From an uncultured Burkholderiaceae bacterium (GTDB lineage Bacteria > Pseudomonadota > Gammaproteobacteria > Burkholderiales > Burkholderiaceae_B), in contig CAKSZL010000001.1 in NCBI GenBank assembly GCA_934525625.1, positions 248,001 to 312,000 of the forward strand: DNA of 64,000 nucleotides, written 5' to 3'. Of the stretch, positions 9,886 to 19,787 are shown one piece after another. The notes under the pieces are model-generated. The model saw nothing but the letters and a program-made list of their open reading frames with translations, made no database searches and was not told the DNA's origin. How positions within the stretch are numbered: position 1 is the stretch's first letter; the number at the start of each line of letters is the position of its first letter. The translations under genes and the position numbers were made by a program.

Positions 9886-10824
9886 ATGCCGCCGCTGGAC
9901 AAGGACCCCGCCCCGATCGCGCTGCACCACCTGAAGCTGCGCCCCCTGCTGATCTTCGACAAGGTGCTCAATTCGCCGTCCATCGCCAGCGCCGCGCGCG
10001 AACTGAACATGTCGCAATCGGCCGTTACCAAGGCCATACAAGAGCTCGAAAAAAGCCTGGGCGTGCCGCTGTTCGAGCGCAGCAACAAAGGCGTGGCGCC
10101 CACCTGCTACGCCACCGTCATCAGCGAAAGGCTGCGGTCGGTGAAGTCTTCGCTGCGCCACCTTACCGACGAGCTGAACGCCTTCCGTTCGGGCGGCAGC
10201 GGCCACGTCATCGTCGGCACGCTAATCTCGGCCTCGGCCGAATTGTTGCCCAAGGCCATCCTCAAGCTCAAGCGCGACCACCCCGGCATACTGGTGACGG
10301 TGTACGAAGGCTCGAACGAGCACCTGTTCCACAGCCTGGCCAACGGCGAAATGGACATCGTCGTGGGCCGCCTGCCCGAAGCCCACCTGCCGCTGATGCG
10401 CCAGTACCCGCTCGGACACACCATTCTGTACGAGGACTCCATCTGCGCGGTGGCGCGCGCGCACCACCCCCTCACGCAAGGCCAGGATCTCCACCTGGCC
10501 GACCTGACCGGCTATCCGTGGATCTTCCCGCTGCACGACTCGCCCTCGCGCGCCCTGCTGGAGCGCCACCTGCACGAGCAAGGCCTGAAAGTGCCCGACA
10601 ACCTGACCGAGTCGCTTTCGCTGGTTACCAACATCGGCCTGCTGCAGGGCTCGGACACCATCATGTTCATCCCCCTGACGGCCGCCCGCCACTTCGCCCG
10701 CCTGGGCCTGCTAACCATCCTGAAGACCCCTCATCTGGGCTCCTTCGGCCAGGTGGGCTACTCGGTGAAAGCCGAGCACAGCCTGCCTCCAGCCACGCAG
10801 TTGTTCATTCGCTGCTTGTATTGA
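9886..10824 (+). CDS. LysR family transcriptional regulator
   Basis: This 312-residue LysR regulator has its winged helix at residues about 17-75 (SAARELNMSQSAVTKAIQEL) and a periplasmic-binding-like effector domain from about 100. The TGA of the TetR gene sits in the GAGGATAGGCC stretch that serves as its ribosome binding site, so the two regulators are coupled. It resembles the GbpR/PcaQ branch, which often controls aromatic or sugar-acid catabolism. The downstream nba-type operon starts about 580 bases away and is a candidate target. Confidence 0.85.
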   Translation: MPPLDKDPAPIALHHLKLRPLLIFDKVLNSPSIASAARELNMSQSAVTKAIQELEKSLGVPLFERSNKGVAPTCYATVISERLRSVKSSLRHLTDELNAFRSGGSGHVIVGTLISASAELLPKAILKLKRDHPGILVTVYEGSNEHLFHSLANGEMDIVVGRLPEAHLPLMRQYPLGHTILYEDSICAVARAHHPLTQGQDLHLADLTGYPWIFPLHDSPSRALLERHLHEQGLKVPDNLTESLSLVTNIGLLQGSDTIMFIPLTAARHFARLGLLTILKTPHLGSFGQVGYSVKAEHSLPPATQLFIRCLY

Positions 10825-10881
10825 CGCATTGAACCCAAACGTCCAGCCCGTGAACGGGTTCGGCTTCGCTACGTACCGCTA

Positions 10882-11190
10882 GTGCATTTTGGGCTTAAGT
10901 GCTTGTAAGCCTGATGGGGCCGGTTTGAGTTCTTGAGCCGGACGAGAGCCGATGCAGGCTTGGCCGTGCGCATCGTCCGGCCCTTCGGGCTGCCCGAATT
11001 TTTCTGATGAGGCCGGGCGGCGGCAGAACTCAACCTCGCCGCTACGCGGCTCGGGATTCAGACAGGCTGGCGCCGACACCCCCCGGCCTCATCAGAAAAA
11101 TTCGGCGTACGCTGAACGCACGGCCAAGCCTGCATCGGCCCTCGTCCTCAGTGTTGGGCAAGCTTGTAAGCACTTAAACCCAAAATGCAC
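10882..11190. repeat. 309-bp interrupted palindrome in a gene-free gap
   Basis: The gap 10825-11405 (581 bases) has no gene. Most of it is one large imperfect inverted repeat. Three blocks pair in order: 10882-10904 with 11168-11190 (22 of 23 bases, ends GTGCATTTTGGGYTTAAGTG), 10948-10970 with 11117-11139 (23 of 23), and 10994-11017 with 11082-11105 (24 of 24). Unpaired segments lie between blocks, and the centre (11018-11081) contains GCCGCTACGCGGC. No target duplication is obvious at the ends. It may be a decayed MITE-like element or a structured RNA or DNA region. I found no second copy in the window. Confidence 0.75.
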
Positions 11191-11299
11191 CAGGGATGCG
11201 GTCAGGGGTTTCTTGAGACGTCTCTGGGCAGCGTGGATGCTTGAGCGTTACTGGGTTTCGTATGTCGGCTGTTGGTTAGTGTTGAATCCAATCTATATC

Positions 11300-11342
11300 G
11301 AATATATTCATAGCAAGCGTCTTATATTTCACTATGAGATAT
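11300..11342. promoter_or_regulatory. AT-rich promoter/operator region of the nba-type operon
   Basis: Between the large palindrome and the first nba-type gene is AT-rich DNA with two dyads: a perfect GAATATATTC at 11300-11309 and ATATTTCA-CTA-TGAGATAT at 11324-11342 (7 of 8 half-site bases match). A CCTATACTC stretch near 11353 could serve as a -10 box for rightward transcription. This is the likely binding area for the LysR or TetR regulator encoded upstream. Assignment of the exact promoter is tentative. Confidence 0.45.
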
Positions 11343-11405
11343 AGCGAAGACTCCCTATACTCATATCCATCCCCCTAGACAACCTCCACCAAGGGCTTGC
11401 ACAAC

Positions 11406-13437
<2,032 letters not shown>

Positions 13438-13502
13438 ACAGTAGCATGGCGTATCAGATTGGTACGCCTCCGATTATGTAGAAAATCCTTCCAGGAGACA
13501 CC

Positions 13503-14681
13503 ATGCAGCCTTTTTTCAAAGCCACACTTTGCGCTTCCGCCCTCGCCCTCGCCCTCGGCCTCGGCTTGACGCCCGCACAGGCCGCCGTCAAGATCGGCCT
13601 GATGACCACGCTGTCGGGCCCCGGCGCGGCCCTGGGCCACGACCAGCGCGATGCCTTCCTGCTGGCGGTGGAGCAGAACGGCGGCAAACTGGGCGGCCAA
13701 GACGTCGAAATGGTCATTGAAGACGACCAGCTCAAGCCCGACCTGGGCGTTCAAATCGCGCGCAAGTTCGTCGACAACGACAAAGTCGATTTCGTTACCG
13801 GCATCATCTTCTCCAACGTGATGATGGCCGCGCAAAAGCCCATTCTCGATTCGAAAACCTTCCTCATCGGCTCCAACGCCGGCCCCTCGCCCATGAGCGG
13901 CGCCAGCTGCTCGCCCTTCTTCTTCTCCACCTCGTGGAACAACGACCAGTTGCATGAAGGCGGCGGCAAGATGGCCACCGACAGCGGCTACAAGAAGATG
14001 TACCTGATGGCCCCCAACTACCAAGCGGGCAAAGACGCCCTTACCGGCTTCAAGCGCTTCTACAAGGGCGAAGTCATCGACGAGGTCTACACCCAGGTCA
14101 ACCAGCCCGACTACTCCGTCGAAATCTCGCAACTGCAAATGGCCAACCCCGACGCCGTCTACGTGTTTTATCCCGGCGGCATGGGCGTGAACTTCGTCAA
14201 GCAGTACCGCCAGGCCGGCCTGCTGGGCAAGATCCCCCTCATCTCGGCCAGCACGGTCGACGGCTCCACGCTGCCCGCTCTCAAGCAGGACGCCATCGGC
14301 GCCATCACGAACGCGCCCTACGCGCCCGACCTGGACAACGCGCAGAACAAGCAGTTCGTCGAAGCCTTCCAGAAAAAGTACAACCGCGTGCCGTCGCTGT
14401 ACGCCGCGCAGTCGTACGACGCCGCCAACCTGATCGCCTCGGCCCTCAAGAAGCTGGACGGCAAGCTGAACGACAAGGAAGCCGTGCGCGCCGCCCTGAA
14501 GGCCGCCGACTTCGAATCCGTGCGCGGCCCGTTCGCGTTCAACACCAACCAGTTCCCGATCGCCAACTTCTACCGCGTCGAAGCCGTCAAGGGCAAAGAC
14601 GGCGAGGCCGAACTCTCGGCAACCGGCATCAACTTCGAGAACCACAAAGACGCTTACTACCAGCAGTGCCCCATGAAGTAA
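13503..14681 (+). CDS. orphan HAAT-type periplasmic substrate-binding protein
   Basis: This 392-residue protein has a clear signal peptide (core at residues 9-22, cleavage after TPAQA) and the type-I binding fold, starting AVKIGLMTTLSGPGAALG. AGGAGA precedes the ATG. It is the last gene of the nba-type operon, 65 bases after the decarboxylase, and is followed by a terminator. No permease or ATPase is encoded next to it, so it must use components encoded elsewhere, possibly the importer at 1.7-7.6 kb. It is a paralogue of the protein at 19787-20956 (shared pattern SGPxAALGxDQxDxFxLAVEQ). Its likely ligand is the aromatic acid that feeds the pathway. Confidence 0.87.
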   Translation: MQPFFKATLCASALALALGLGLTPAQAAVKIGLMTTLSGPGAALGHDQRDAFLLAVEQNGGKLGGQDVEMVIEDDQLKPDLGVQIARKFVDNDKVDFVTGIIFSNVMMAAQKPILDSKTFLIGSNAGPSPMSGASCSPFFFSTSWNNDQLHEGGGKMATDSGYKKMYLMAPNYQAGKDALTGFKRFYKGEVIDEVYTQVNQPDYSVEISQLQMANPDAVYVFYPGGMGVNFVKQYRQAGLLGKIPLISASTVDGSTLPALKQDAIGAITNAPYAPDLDNAQNKQFVEAFQKKYNRVPSLYAAQSYDAANLIASALKKLDGKLNDKEAVRAALKAADFESVRGPFAFNTNQFPIANFYRVEAVKGKDGEAELSATGINFENHKDAYYQQCPMK

Positions 14682-14696
14682 GTATCCAGTTTGCAT

Positions 14697-14755
14697 AGCC
14701 CGCCCGGCGGGCTCTCGCCCCGTTTCCCGGCAAGCGCCAGGAGCGGGGCGTTTTC
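14697..14755 (+). terminator. double hairpin terminator after the nba-type operon
   Basis: A perfect AGCCCGC-CCG-GCGGGCT hairpin (14697-14713) is followed by a CGCCCCG/CGGGGCG stem (14716-14722 with 14744-14750) and then TTTTC. It lies 15 bases after the stop of the binding-protein gene and fits an intrinsic terminator for the rightward operon. Confidence 0.6.
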
Positions 14756-14942
14756 ATGTCCGGCGCAAGATAGCCGCCATGGCGCGGCGCGCGCCGGAGC
14801 GTATACCGCAACACGTGCCGAAGCGCACTTTGGGGCGATCCGCTCGGCAAGCGAATTGCTCTATACTTTTTCGCCTCTCCCCCTACTCGCCAAGCCCGCC
14901 GCCATCATGCCTCCCGCCCTTCCGGCAGTGTCCCCATCGGCC

Positions 14943-17015
14943 ATGTTGCGGCGCTTGCTGCTGTGCTTGGGAGTGCTTCTGGCAGGTATCGCCCACGCCG
15001 CCGGCCCGGACCTGGCCGACGCCCCCGCCGTTCCCGACCTGGCTTCCTGCCACGGCATGAAAGACCTGGCCTTCGTCGGGCACATGGACGACGACCTGCT
15101 GTTCATGAACCCCGACATCGAATCCGTCATCCGCGACGGCGGATGCGTGCGCGTGGTTTACCTGACCGCCAGCGAACGCAACGAAGGCGAGGAATACATG
15201 CTCAGCCGCGAACGCGGCGTGCAGGCGGCCTACGCCTACATGGCCAGCCAGCCCGACGACTGGATCGCCTCGACGGCGCAGGCCGGCGGCCACCAGGTGG
15301 CGGCCTACACGCTGCGCGGGCGGCCCGGCATACAGCTATGGCACATGCGCCTGCGCGACCCGTGGCTGGGCAAGGGCTGGGGCAGCCTGACCCCGCTCAG
15401 CCACGCCGAGTCCGTGCCCGGCACGCCCGTCGACACCCTGGAAGCCACGCCCCAGCGCTACACGCGCCAGGAGCTCGTCGATACGCTGGCCAGCATCATC
15501 CGCGCCTACGCGCCCACCACGGTGCGCCACCTGGACGACTCCATCGCCGTGCCCTACACCCAGTTGTGCTGGCGCTGCCCGGGCCACGGCCACCCCGACC
15601 ACATCGCCAGCGCCCGGCTGGTGCGCGAGGCCATGCGGCTGGCGCCGGGCAACTACGCGCAGACGGCCTACCAGGACTATCCCATCCAGGAATACGCCAG
15701 CAACCTGACGGCGGACGAAATCGCCGGCAAGACCGAGACCTTCCGCCGCTATGCCTGGGTGGATTACCGCTACTGCCAGGGCCCGGTCAACTGCCGCCAG
15801 CCCGACGGCCCGGCGGCGGCCTGGGTGGGGCGCGCCTATTACGTTTCGCGCCACGATACCGGCGCCATGCTGGCGGCCGACCCGGCCCAACCGCACATGC
15901 CGTGGCTGCTGACGACGGGGGAACAGAACGATGCCGTCAGCATATGGCACGCAGCCGTCGGGCAATGGAAAATGCTGGGCGGGCGCAGCAGCGAAGCCCC
16001 TGCCGTGGCCATCAGCCGCCACGGCGGCGCCAGCCTGCTGGCGCGCGACGCAGTGGGTCGCATCTGGGTGAAGAAACAGGCCGCCGACGGGTTGTGGAGC
16101 GAATGGCAAGCCGTGCCGGGCGCGCGGCTGACCCGCCTGCCGGCCGTCGCCACCGACGGCGCGGCCGCCATCGCCCTGGGCACGGACGAACGCTACTACT
16201 GGAGCGCCACCGACCCGGCCTCGAAAGGCTGGCGCGAGTGGGCCGCGCTGCCGGTTCTGCCCACCCCGCACGGCAACGCCGCCGTCGCCCTGGACGAGCA
16301 GGCAAGGCTGACGGCCGCCGCCGTCAACATGCAAGGCAAGCTGTACCTGACCCGGCAGGCGTCGCCGCAATCGACGCAATGGGAAGCCTGGCGGGCCGTG
16401 GACGCCCCGCCCGCCGACACGGGGCTGGCGCTCATCCACGACGGCCAGGGCCGGCTGACGATTTACCTGCGCGACAAGCGCGACGGGCGGCTGTGGCGCA
16501 TGAGGAAAGTTGAAACAAGGGCCGAAGCAGAAACGGCTGGTGGAATCGGTGCCAATGCGGGTACGGGTGCCGGTGCCGGTGCCGGTGCCGGTGCCGGTGC
16601 CGGTGCCGGTGCCACAGCGTATGACGCCGGCTGGGAACCCGCGCAAGACCTGGGCCTGAACACCGACACCGCGCCGGCGGCAGCGCGCGATGCGCAAGGC
16701 CGTATCGCCGTCGCCGTGCGCACTGCGCCCGACGGCGCCTTATGGATGCTGCAAGAAGGCCGGCGGCTCAAACTGGCCGACGCCGTCGCCTCGGCCCCCG
16801 CGCTGCAAAACATCGAAGGCAAGCTGTACCTGACGGCCCGGCTTGCGGGGCCTGCCCAGCGCTATCAGGTCTGGCGCCAGGAGACAGACCAGCAATGGCT
16901 GGCGCTCTCGCCGACAGGCGAACCGCCCGGCGACGGCGGCACGGCCTTCCAGCTGCCGCCCGCGCCGGCGGCGCAGCCGCCCATCGTAGCGGGGCGGCCG
17001 GCGGCCCAGCCATAA
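14943..17015 (+). CDS. secreted PIG-L family deacetylase with C-terminal lectin/propeller-like region
   Basis: The 690-residue protein starts with a signal peptide (MLRRLLLCLGVLLAGIAHA). Residues about 25-330 form a PIG-L (LmbE-like) domain, a zinc-dependent de-N-acetylase fold: the first metal motif is GHMDDDLLF near residue 45, and GHGHPDHIASA near 215 carries further metal-binding residues. After about residue 345 come repeats with Trp-rich SEWQAVPG-like units, as in beta-propeller sugar-binding proteins. A Gly-Ala linker encoded by eight GGTGCC repeats splits this region. An alternative ATG at 14907 would add 12 residues. It probably acts on exported N-acetylated sugars. The gene stands alone between operons. 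Confidence 0.75.
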   Translation: MLRRLLLCLGVLLAGIAHAAGPDLADAPAVPDLASCHGMKDLAFVGHMDDDLLFMNPDIESVIRDGGCVRVVYLTASERNEGEEYMLSRERGVQAAYAYMASQPDDWIASTAQAGGHQVAAYTLRGRPGIQLWHMRLRDPWLGKGWGSLTPLSHAESVPGTPVDTLEATPQRYTRQELVDTLASIIRAYAPTTVRHLDDSIAVPYTQLCWRCPGHGHPDHIASARLVREAMRLAPGNYAQTAYQDYPIQEYASNLTADEIAGKTETFRRYAWVDYRYCQGPVNCRQPDGPAAAWVGRAYYVSRHDTGAMLAADPAQPHMPWLLTTGEQNDAVSIWHAAVGQWKMLGGRSSEAPAVAISRHGGASLLARDAVGRIWVKKQAADGLWSEWQAVPGARLTRLPAVATDGAAAIALGTDERYYWSATDPASKGWREWAALPVLPTPHGNAAVALDEQARLTAAAVNMQGKLYLTRQASPQSTQWEAWRAVDAPPADTGLALIHDGQGRLTIYLRDKRDGRLWRMRKVETRAEAETAGGIGANAGTGAGAGAGAGAGAGAGATAYDAGWEPAQDLGLNTDTAPAAARDAQGRIAVAVRTAPDGALWMLQEGRRLKLADAVASAPALQNIEGKLYLTARLAGPAQRYQVWRQETDQQWLALSPTGEPPGDGGTAFQLPPAPAAQPPIVAGRPAAQP
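16566..16613. repeat. eight tandem GGTGCC hexanucleotides inside the deacetylase gene
   Basis: Eight exact copies of GGTGCC run without interruption and encode alternating Gly-Ala. Because the unit is six bases, gain or loss of copies keeps the frame and only changes the length of the flexible linker between two parts of the C-terminal region. Confidence 0.9.
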
Positions 17016-17025
17016 AACCGGGCGC

Positions 17026-17047
17026 GGCGACAAGGCCTCTTGCCGCC
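17026..17047. terminator. hairpin between convergent genes (weak, possibly bidirectional)
   Basis: A stem GGCGACAAG with CTTGCCGCC (one mismatch, four-base loop) lies in the 52-base gap between the deacetylase stop and the stop of the small secreted protein on the other strand. It could end transcription from both sides, although no T-tract follows on either strand. Confidence 0.35.
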
Positions 17048-17067
17048 AACCCGCCACCCGTTCATGT

Positions 17068-17541
17068 TCAAAAAGGCCTGGGCTTGCCGAACTGCACCGG
17101 CAGGCGCACGGTGGCCTCTGGCAGGCCGGCCTTGAGCACGTTCAAGCCCTCCACCGCCTGGCCGAATTCGGCATAGCGCAGCACCGTGATGCCGGTGGGC
17201 GTGTAATGGCGCACGGTAAGCGGCGCATGCGCCGCGCGCGAGGCCGCCGCGCGCACCTGGTCTTCCTGCGCGTTGGCGACGGTGATTTCGTTGTAGCTGA
17301 TGCCCACCATGCCCTGCGCGTTCAGCAGCAAGGTGCCCTGGCCGTCGGCGGGCCGTTCGGGCAAGACGCCGAAGCGGGTGGAGCCGATGTCGTAGCCGGG
17401 CAGTTCGCCCCACCGGGCCAATTGCTCCGGCGTGGCCGTCTGGCCGGGCTCCAGCGCCGAGGCGGATTGGCTGGCCATCATCATCGTCAGCCCCAACGCG
17501 CCCAACACCGCACCCAAAGCCTTTTGCACTGTCTTTTCCAT
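17068..17541 (-). CDS. small secreted protein of unknown function
   Basis: I do not recognise a family for this 157-residue protein. The first 29 residues form a Sec signal peptide (hydrophobic core LGAVLGALGLTMMMA, likely cleavage after SASA). The mature part is about 128 residues without cysteines. It contains one stretch with possible beta-strand character (GTLLLNAQGMVGISYNEITV) and a C-terminus ending in an acidic-to-basic tail. It starts 24 bases after the subtilase stop on the same strand, so it may be co-expressed with that protease and could be a small periplasmic partner or inhibitor. That role is a guess from position. Confidence 0.65.
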   Translation of the reverse strand: MEKTVQKALGAVLGALGLTMMMASQSASALEPGQTATPEQLARWGELPGYDIGSTRFGVLPERPADGQGTLLLNAQGMVGISYNEITVANAQEDQVRAAASRAAHAPLTVRHYTPTGITVLRYAEFGQAVEGLNVLKAGLPEATVRLPVQFGKPRPF

Positions 17542-17565
17542 GTCATCGTCCTGAGTGGGTGTCCG

Positions 17566-19578
17566 TTACTGCGCGATGATGCGCGCTTCGATGGCGAATT
17601 TATAGTCCAAGGGCTTTCCTTTTTCGTCCGTCGAAGGACATTTGTCGGAAAGCGAAATCTCGCGCTTGCCATCAATTATCCGGTAGATCTCGATCTGTTC
17701 GTCGGGGTTGGCGGCCACGGTGAGGATTTCCCAATCGCCCCTGGCCGGCTCTCCGTAGAACGCCACGCTGGACAAAGCATAGTCATTGAACATCAACTGT
17801 CCGTTTGCCCGGAAATGATCGTTGGGCAGCTTCAGCAGCGACACCGTACCCGAAGGCGATTTGACGGCCATGCCTATCGAGCCCAGGCAGACGTAGCTTC
17901 CGCTCAGGCGCAACTGGAACTGGTCCACCACTTCATCGCCGCCGGTCAAGACGCCGGAATACGTCACAGTGCGGTACGGGAAAGCGCCGCCCAGGCGTAC
18001 GTCGGCTTCGCCCGTATCAACAGGTGGGTTGTCCAGGTCGTGCTGCCAGTATCCCACCAGCTTGAACTTGGGGATCTTGACGTCGCCGCCTCGGCTCAGC
18101 GAGGGGTTCTGCTTGTATTCCAGCGCAAGCCCCACCGCCTTCTCGGCGTCCGGCACGCCGAAGCCGTACCAGTTCGAGTGCTCGAGCCCGGCCGCGTTCT
18201 TCTGCCAGCCCAGTTCCACCGGAATGACGATGGAGCCGCTCTTGACGTCGGCCGCGGTGCCGCGCCAGCTCAGCAGCTTGTTGCTGTTCAGGCTCATCAA
18301 GGCGCCGTAGGGCTTGTCGCCGCCCGCGGGAATACGGCTGGCGTAGTTGTCGTCCACCTTGCGCGCCGACAGCCGCAGAATGTCGCGCACGTCGCGCCAG
18401 CTAAGCGCCGGGTTGGCGCTCAGCACCAGCGCCGTTACGCCGCTGAGGGTGGGCGTGGCCGACGAGGTGCCGTTCATGTAGGTGTAGTCGCAATTGGCGT
18501 TGTCGGCTTGCCCGTCGCGGCTGGTTTCGCCGCGCAGGAACGGCGTGCGTGCGCCCGCGCGGCTGTAGCCGTGCGTGCAGCCGCGCAGGTCGGTGCTGTA
18601 AATGGTGGGCCCGTCGTCGCCGCGCGCGCCCGCGCCTTCGCCGTAGGTGCCCTCGGAACCGAATTCGCCGGCCATGCCGGTAACCCATACGACCGAACCC
18701 GCGCTGCTATAGCTGCTGGCCTGCCCCATGGTGTTCAGGGCCGCCACGGTAATGACGTTGGACTCCAGCGTCGTGCGGTCGTTGGCAGGATTGGTGCAGT
18801 CGTAGTGGCGCTTGTCCAGGCCGCACAAACCGCCGTCGAAGGAGTTGCCCGCCGCCTTCATGAACAACGCGCCACGGCCTTCGCGCAGCTTTTTCATGCC
18901 CCTGAGCGCGGAGGTGATGACGTCGGTGTCGGCTTCGTAGGACAGCGCCTCTTGGTCGCCGCCGTAAGACGCATTGAATATGTGCGCCTTGCTGGACCAT
19001 TCCGCACCACCGTAGGCGGCATAGACGTCCTCGACCGTGCCTCGGCTGGAGAGATAATTGGCGCCGCCCAGAGTCGCTCGCGGCGCGATACCCATCACGC
19101 CTTTGCCATTCTGCGCCGCGCCGATGATGCCCGACACGACCGTGCCATGCGGGGCGTAATTCGGGTCGGTGGTGTCGGGGTAGGGGTCGTGCTGCTGCGT
19201 CTGGAAGTTCCAGGACATGCCGAAATCGGCATTCGGCGCCAGGTCTTCGTTGTGCAGATCGACGCCCGAATCCAGCACCAGCACCCTGACGCCCTGGCCC
19301 TTGATCTCCTGACGATGCACGGGCTCGACGTTCAAGTCCATCCCGCCGCTGAAGGCTGCGGGGAAATCCTTGAAGTAGCTGGCGGCGTAGTTCAGCGCCC
19401 ACTGGAAGACGTAAAGCGGTTCGGTGCTGCCTGTTTTGCAGGCATAGTCGCCGCTTTCGGCGCAGGGTGTGGGGGGAAGCGGTTCGGGGGTGTCGTCCGA
19501 CCCGCTGCCGCCGCAAGCGGCCAAGGTGGCCGCCACGAGGGGCGGCAAGCAAAAGCGTATTCTGGATTTCGGGCTCAT
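17566..19578 (-). CDS. subtilisin-like (S8) serine protease lipoprotein with P-domain
   Basis: This 670-residue protein begins with a lipoprotein signal: the lipobox LAAC places the lipidated Cys at residue 22, followed by Gly/Ser-rich linker. The S8 triad is complete: Asp103 in VLDSGVD, His144 in HGTVVSG and Ser372 in NGTSSATP, with the oxyanion Asn245 in AAGNSF. Residues about 520-630 look like a proprotein-convertase P-domain (QFQLRLSGS, then GDWEIL). The product is expected to be anchored in the outer membrane and to cut extracellular or periplasmic proteins. It is the first gene of a short leftward unit with the small secreted protein. Nothing links it to the catabolic genes. Confidence 0.88.
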   Translation of the reverse strand: MSPKSRIRFCLPPLVAATLAACGGSGSDDTPEPLPPTPCAESGDYACKTGSTEPLYVFQWALNYAASYFKDFPAAFSGGMDLNVEPVHRQEIKGQGVRVLVLDSGVDLHNEDLAPNADFGMSWNFQTQQHDPYPDTTDPNYAPHGTVVSGIIGAAQNGKGVMGIAPRATLGGANYLSSRGTVEDVYAAYGGAEWSSKAHIFNASYGGDQEALSYEADTDVITSALRGMKKLREGRGALFMKAAGNSFDGGLCGLDKRHYDCTNPANDRTTLESNVITVAALNTMGQASSYSSAGSVVWVTGMAGEFGSEGTYGEGAGARGDDGPTIYSTDLRGCTHGYSRAGARTPFLRGETSRDGQADNANCDYTYMNGTSSATPTLSGVTALVLSANPALSWRDVRDILRLSARKVDDNYASRIPAGGDKPYGALMSLNSNKLLSWRGTAADVKSGSIVIPVELGWQKNAAGLEHSNWYGFGVPDAEKAVGLALEYKQNPSLSRGGDVKIPKFKLVGYWQHDLDNPPVDTGEADVRLGGAFPYRTVTYSGVLTGGDEVVDQFQLRLSGSYVCLGSIGMAVKSPSGTVSLLKLPNDHFRANGQLMFNDYALSSVAFYGEPARGDWEILTVAANPDEQIEIYRIIDGKREISLSDKCPSTDEKGKPLDYKFAIEARIIAQ

Positions 19579-19593
19579 GGTCTGGCTTCGCTT

Positions 19594-19632
19594 CGTCAGG
19601 AAGGGAGAGGTTTCGCTCCCCCGATTCTGACG
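19594..19632. promoter_or_regulatory. nested inverted repeat upstream of the protease gene
   Basis: CGTCAG (19594-19599) pairs with CTGACG (19627-19632), and inside it GGGAG (19603-19607) pairs with CTCCC (19616-19620). The structure begins 16 bases upstream of the protease ATG and would form a 5' leader hairpin in its mRNA or a protein-binding site. Confidence 0.35.
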
Positions 19633-19694
19633 AATTTTCGGCTCGCCAAGCTGAGCAAACCTGACACGGCCAAGACGAAGCCGCGTACGAGCTT

Positions 19695-19787
19695 ATTCCA
19701 TTTCCAGCTCGAACGAGCAAGCGAAGGCCAAGCGCGGATAGTACGAGTCGTACGGCTGGCTGTGCGCTACTGATACGGAAATGGAAT
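19695..19787. promoter_or_regulatory. inverted repeat with internal GTACGA-G-TCGTAC at the end of a binding-protein gene
   Basis: ATTCCATTTCC (19695-19705) and GGAAATGGAAT (19777-19787) are perfect complements, 11 of 11, and between them lies the dyad GTACGAGTCGTAC (19741-19753). The right arm touches the stop codon of the leftward binding-protein gene, so this could be a transcript-end structure or a control site for the protease. Confidence 0.4.

Noticed and set aside
8247..10832. 861-codon plus-strand open frame across the monooxygenase, TetR and LysR genes
   Set aside because: It is Arg/Pro/Ala-rich out-of-frame translation of three real genes; such shadows are common in GC-rich DNA.
10879..11344. 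Two open frames over the 309-bp palindrome, one on each strand
   Set aside because: They are explained by the inverted repeat itself, have no ribosome binding site and no recognisable protein features.
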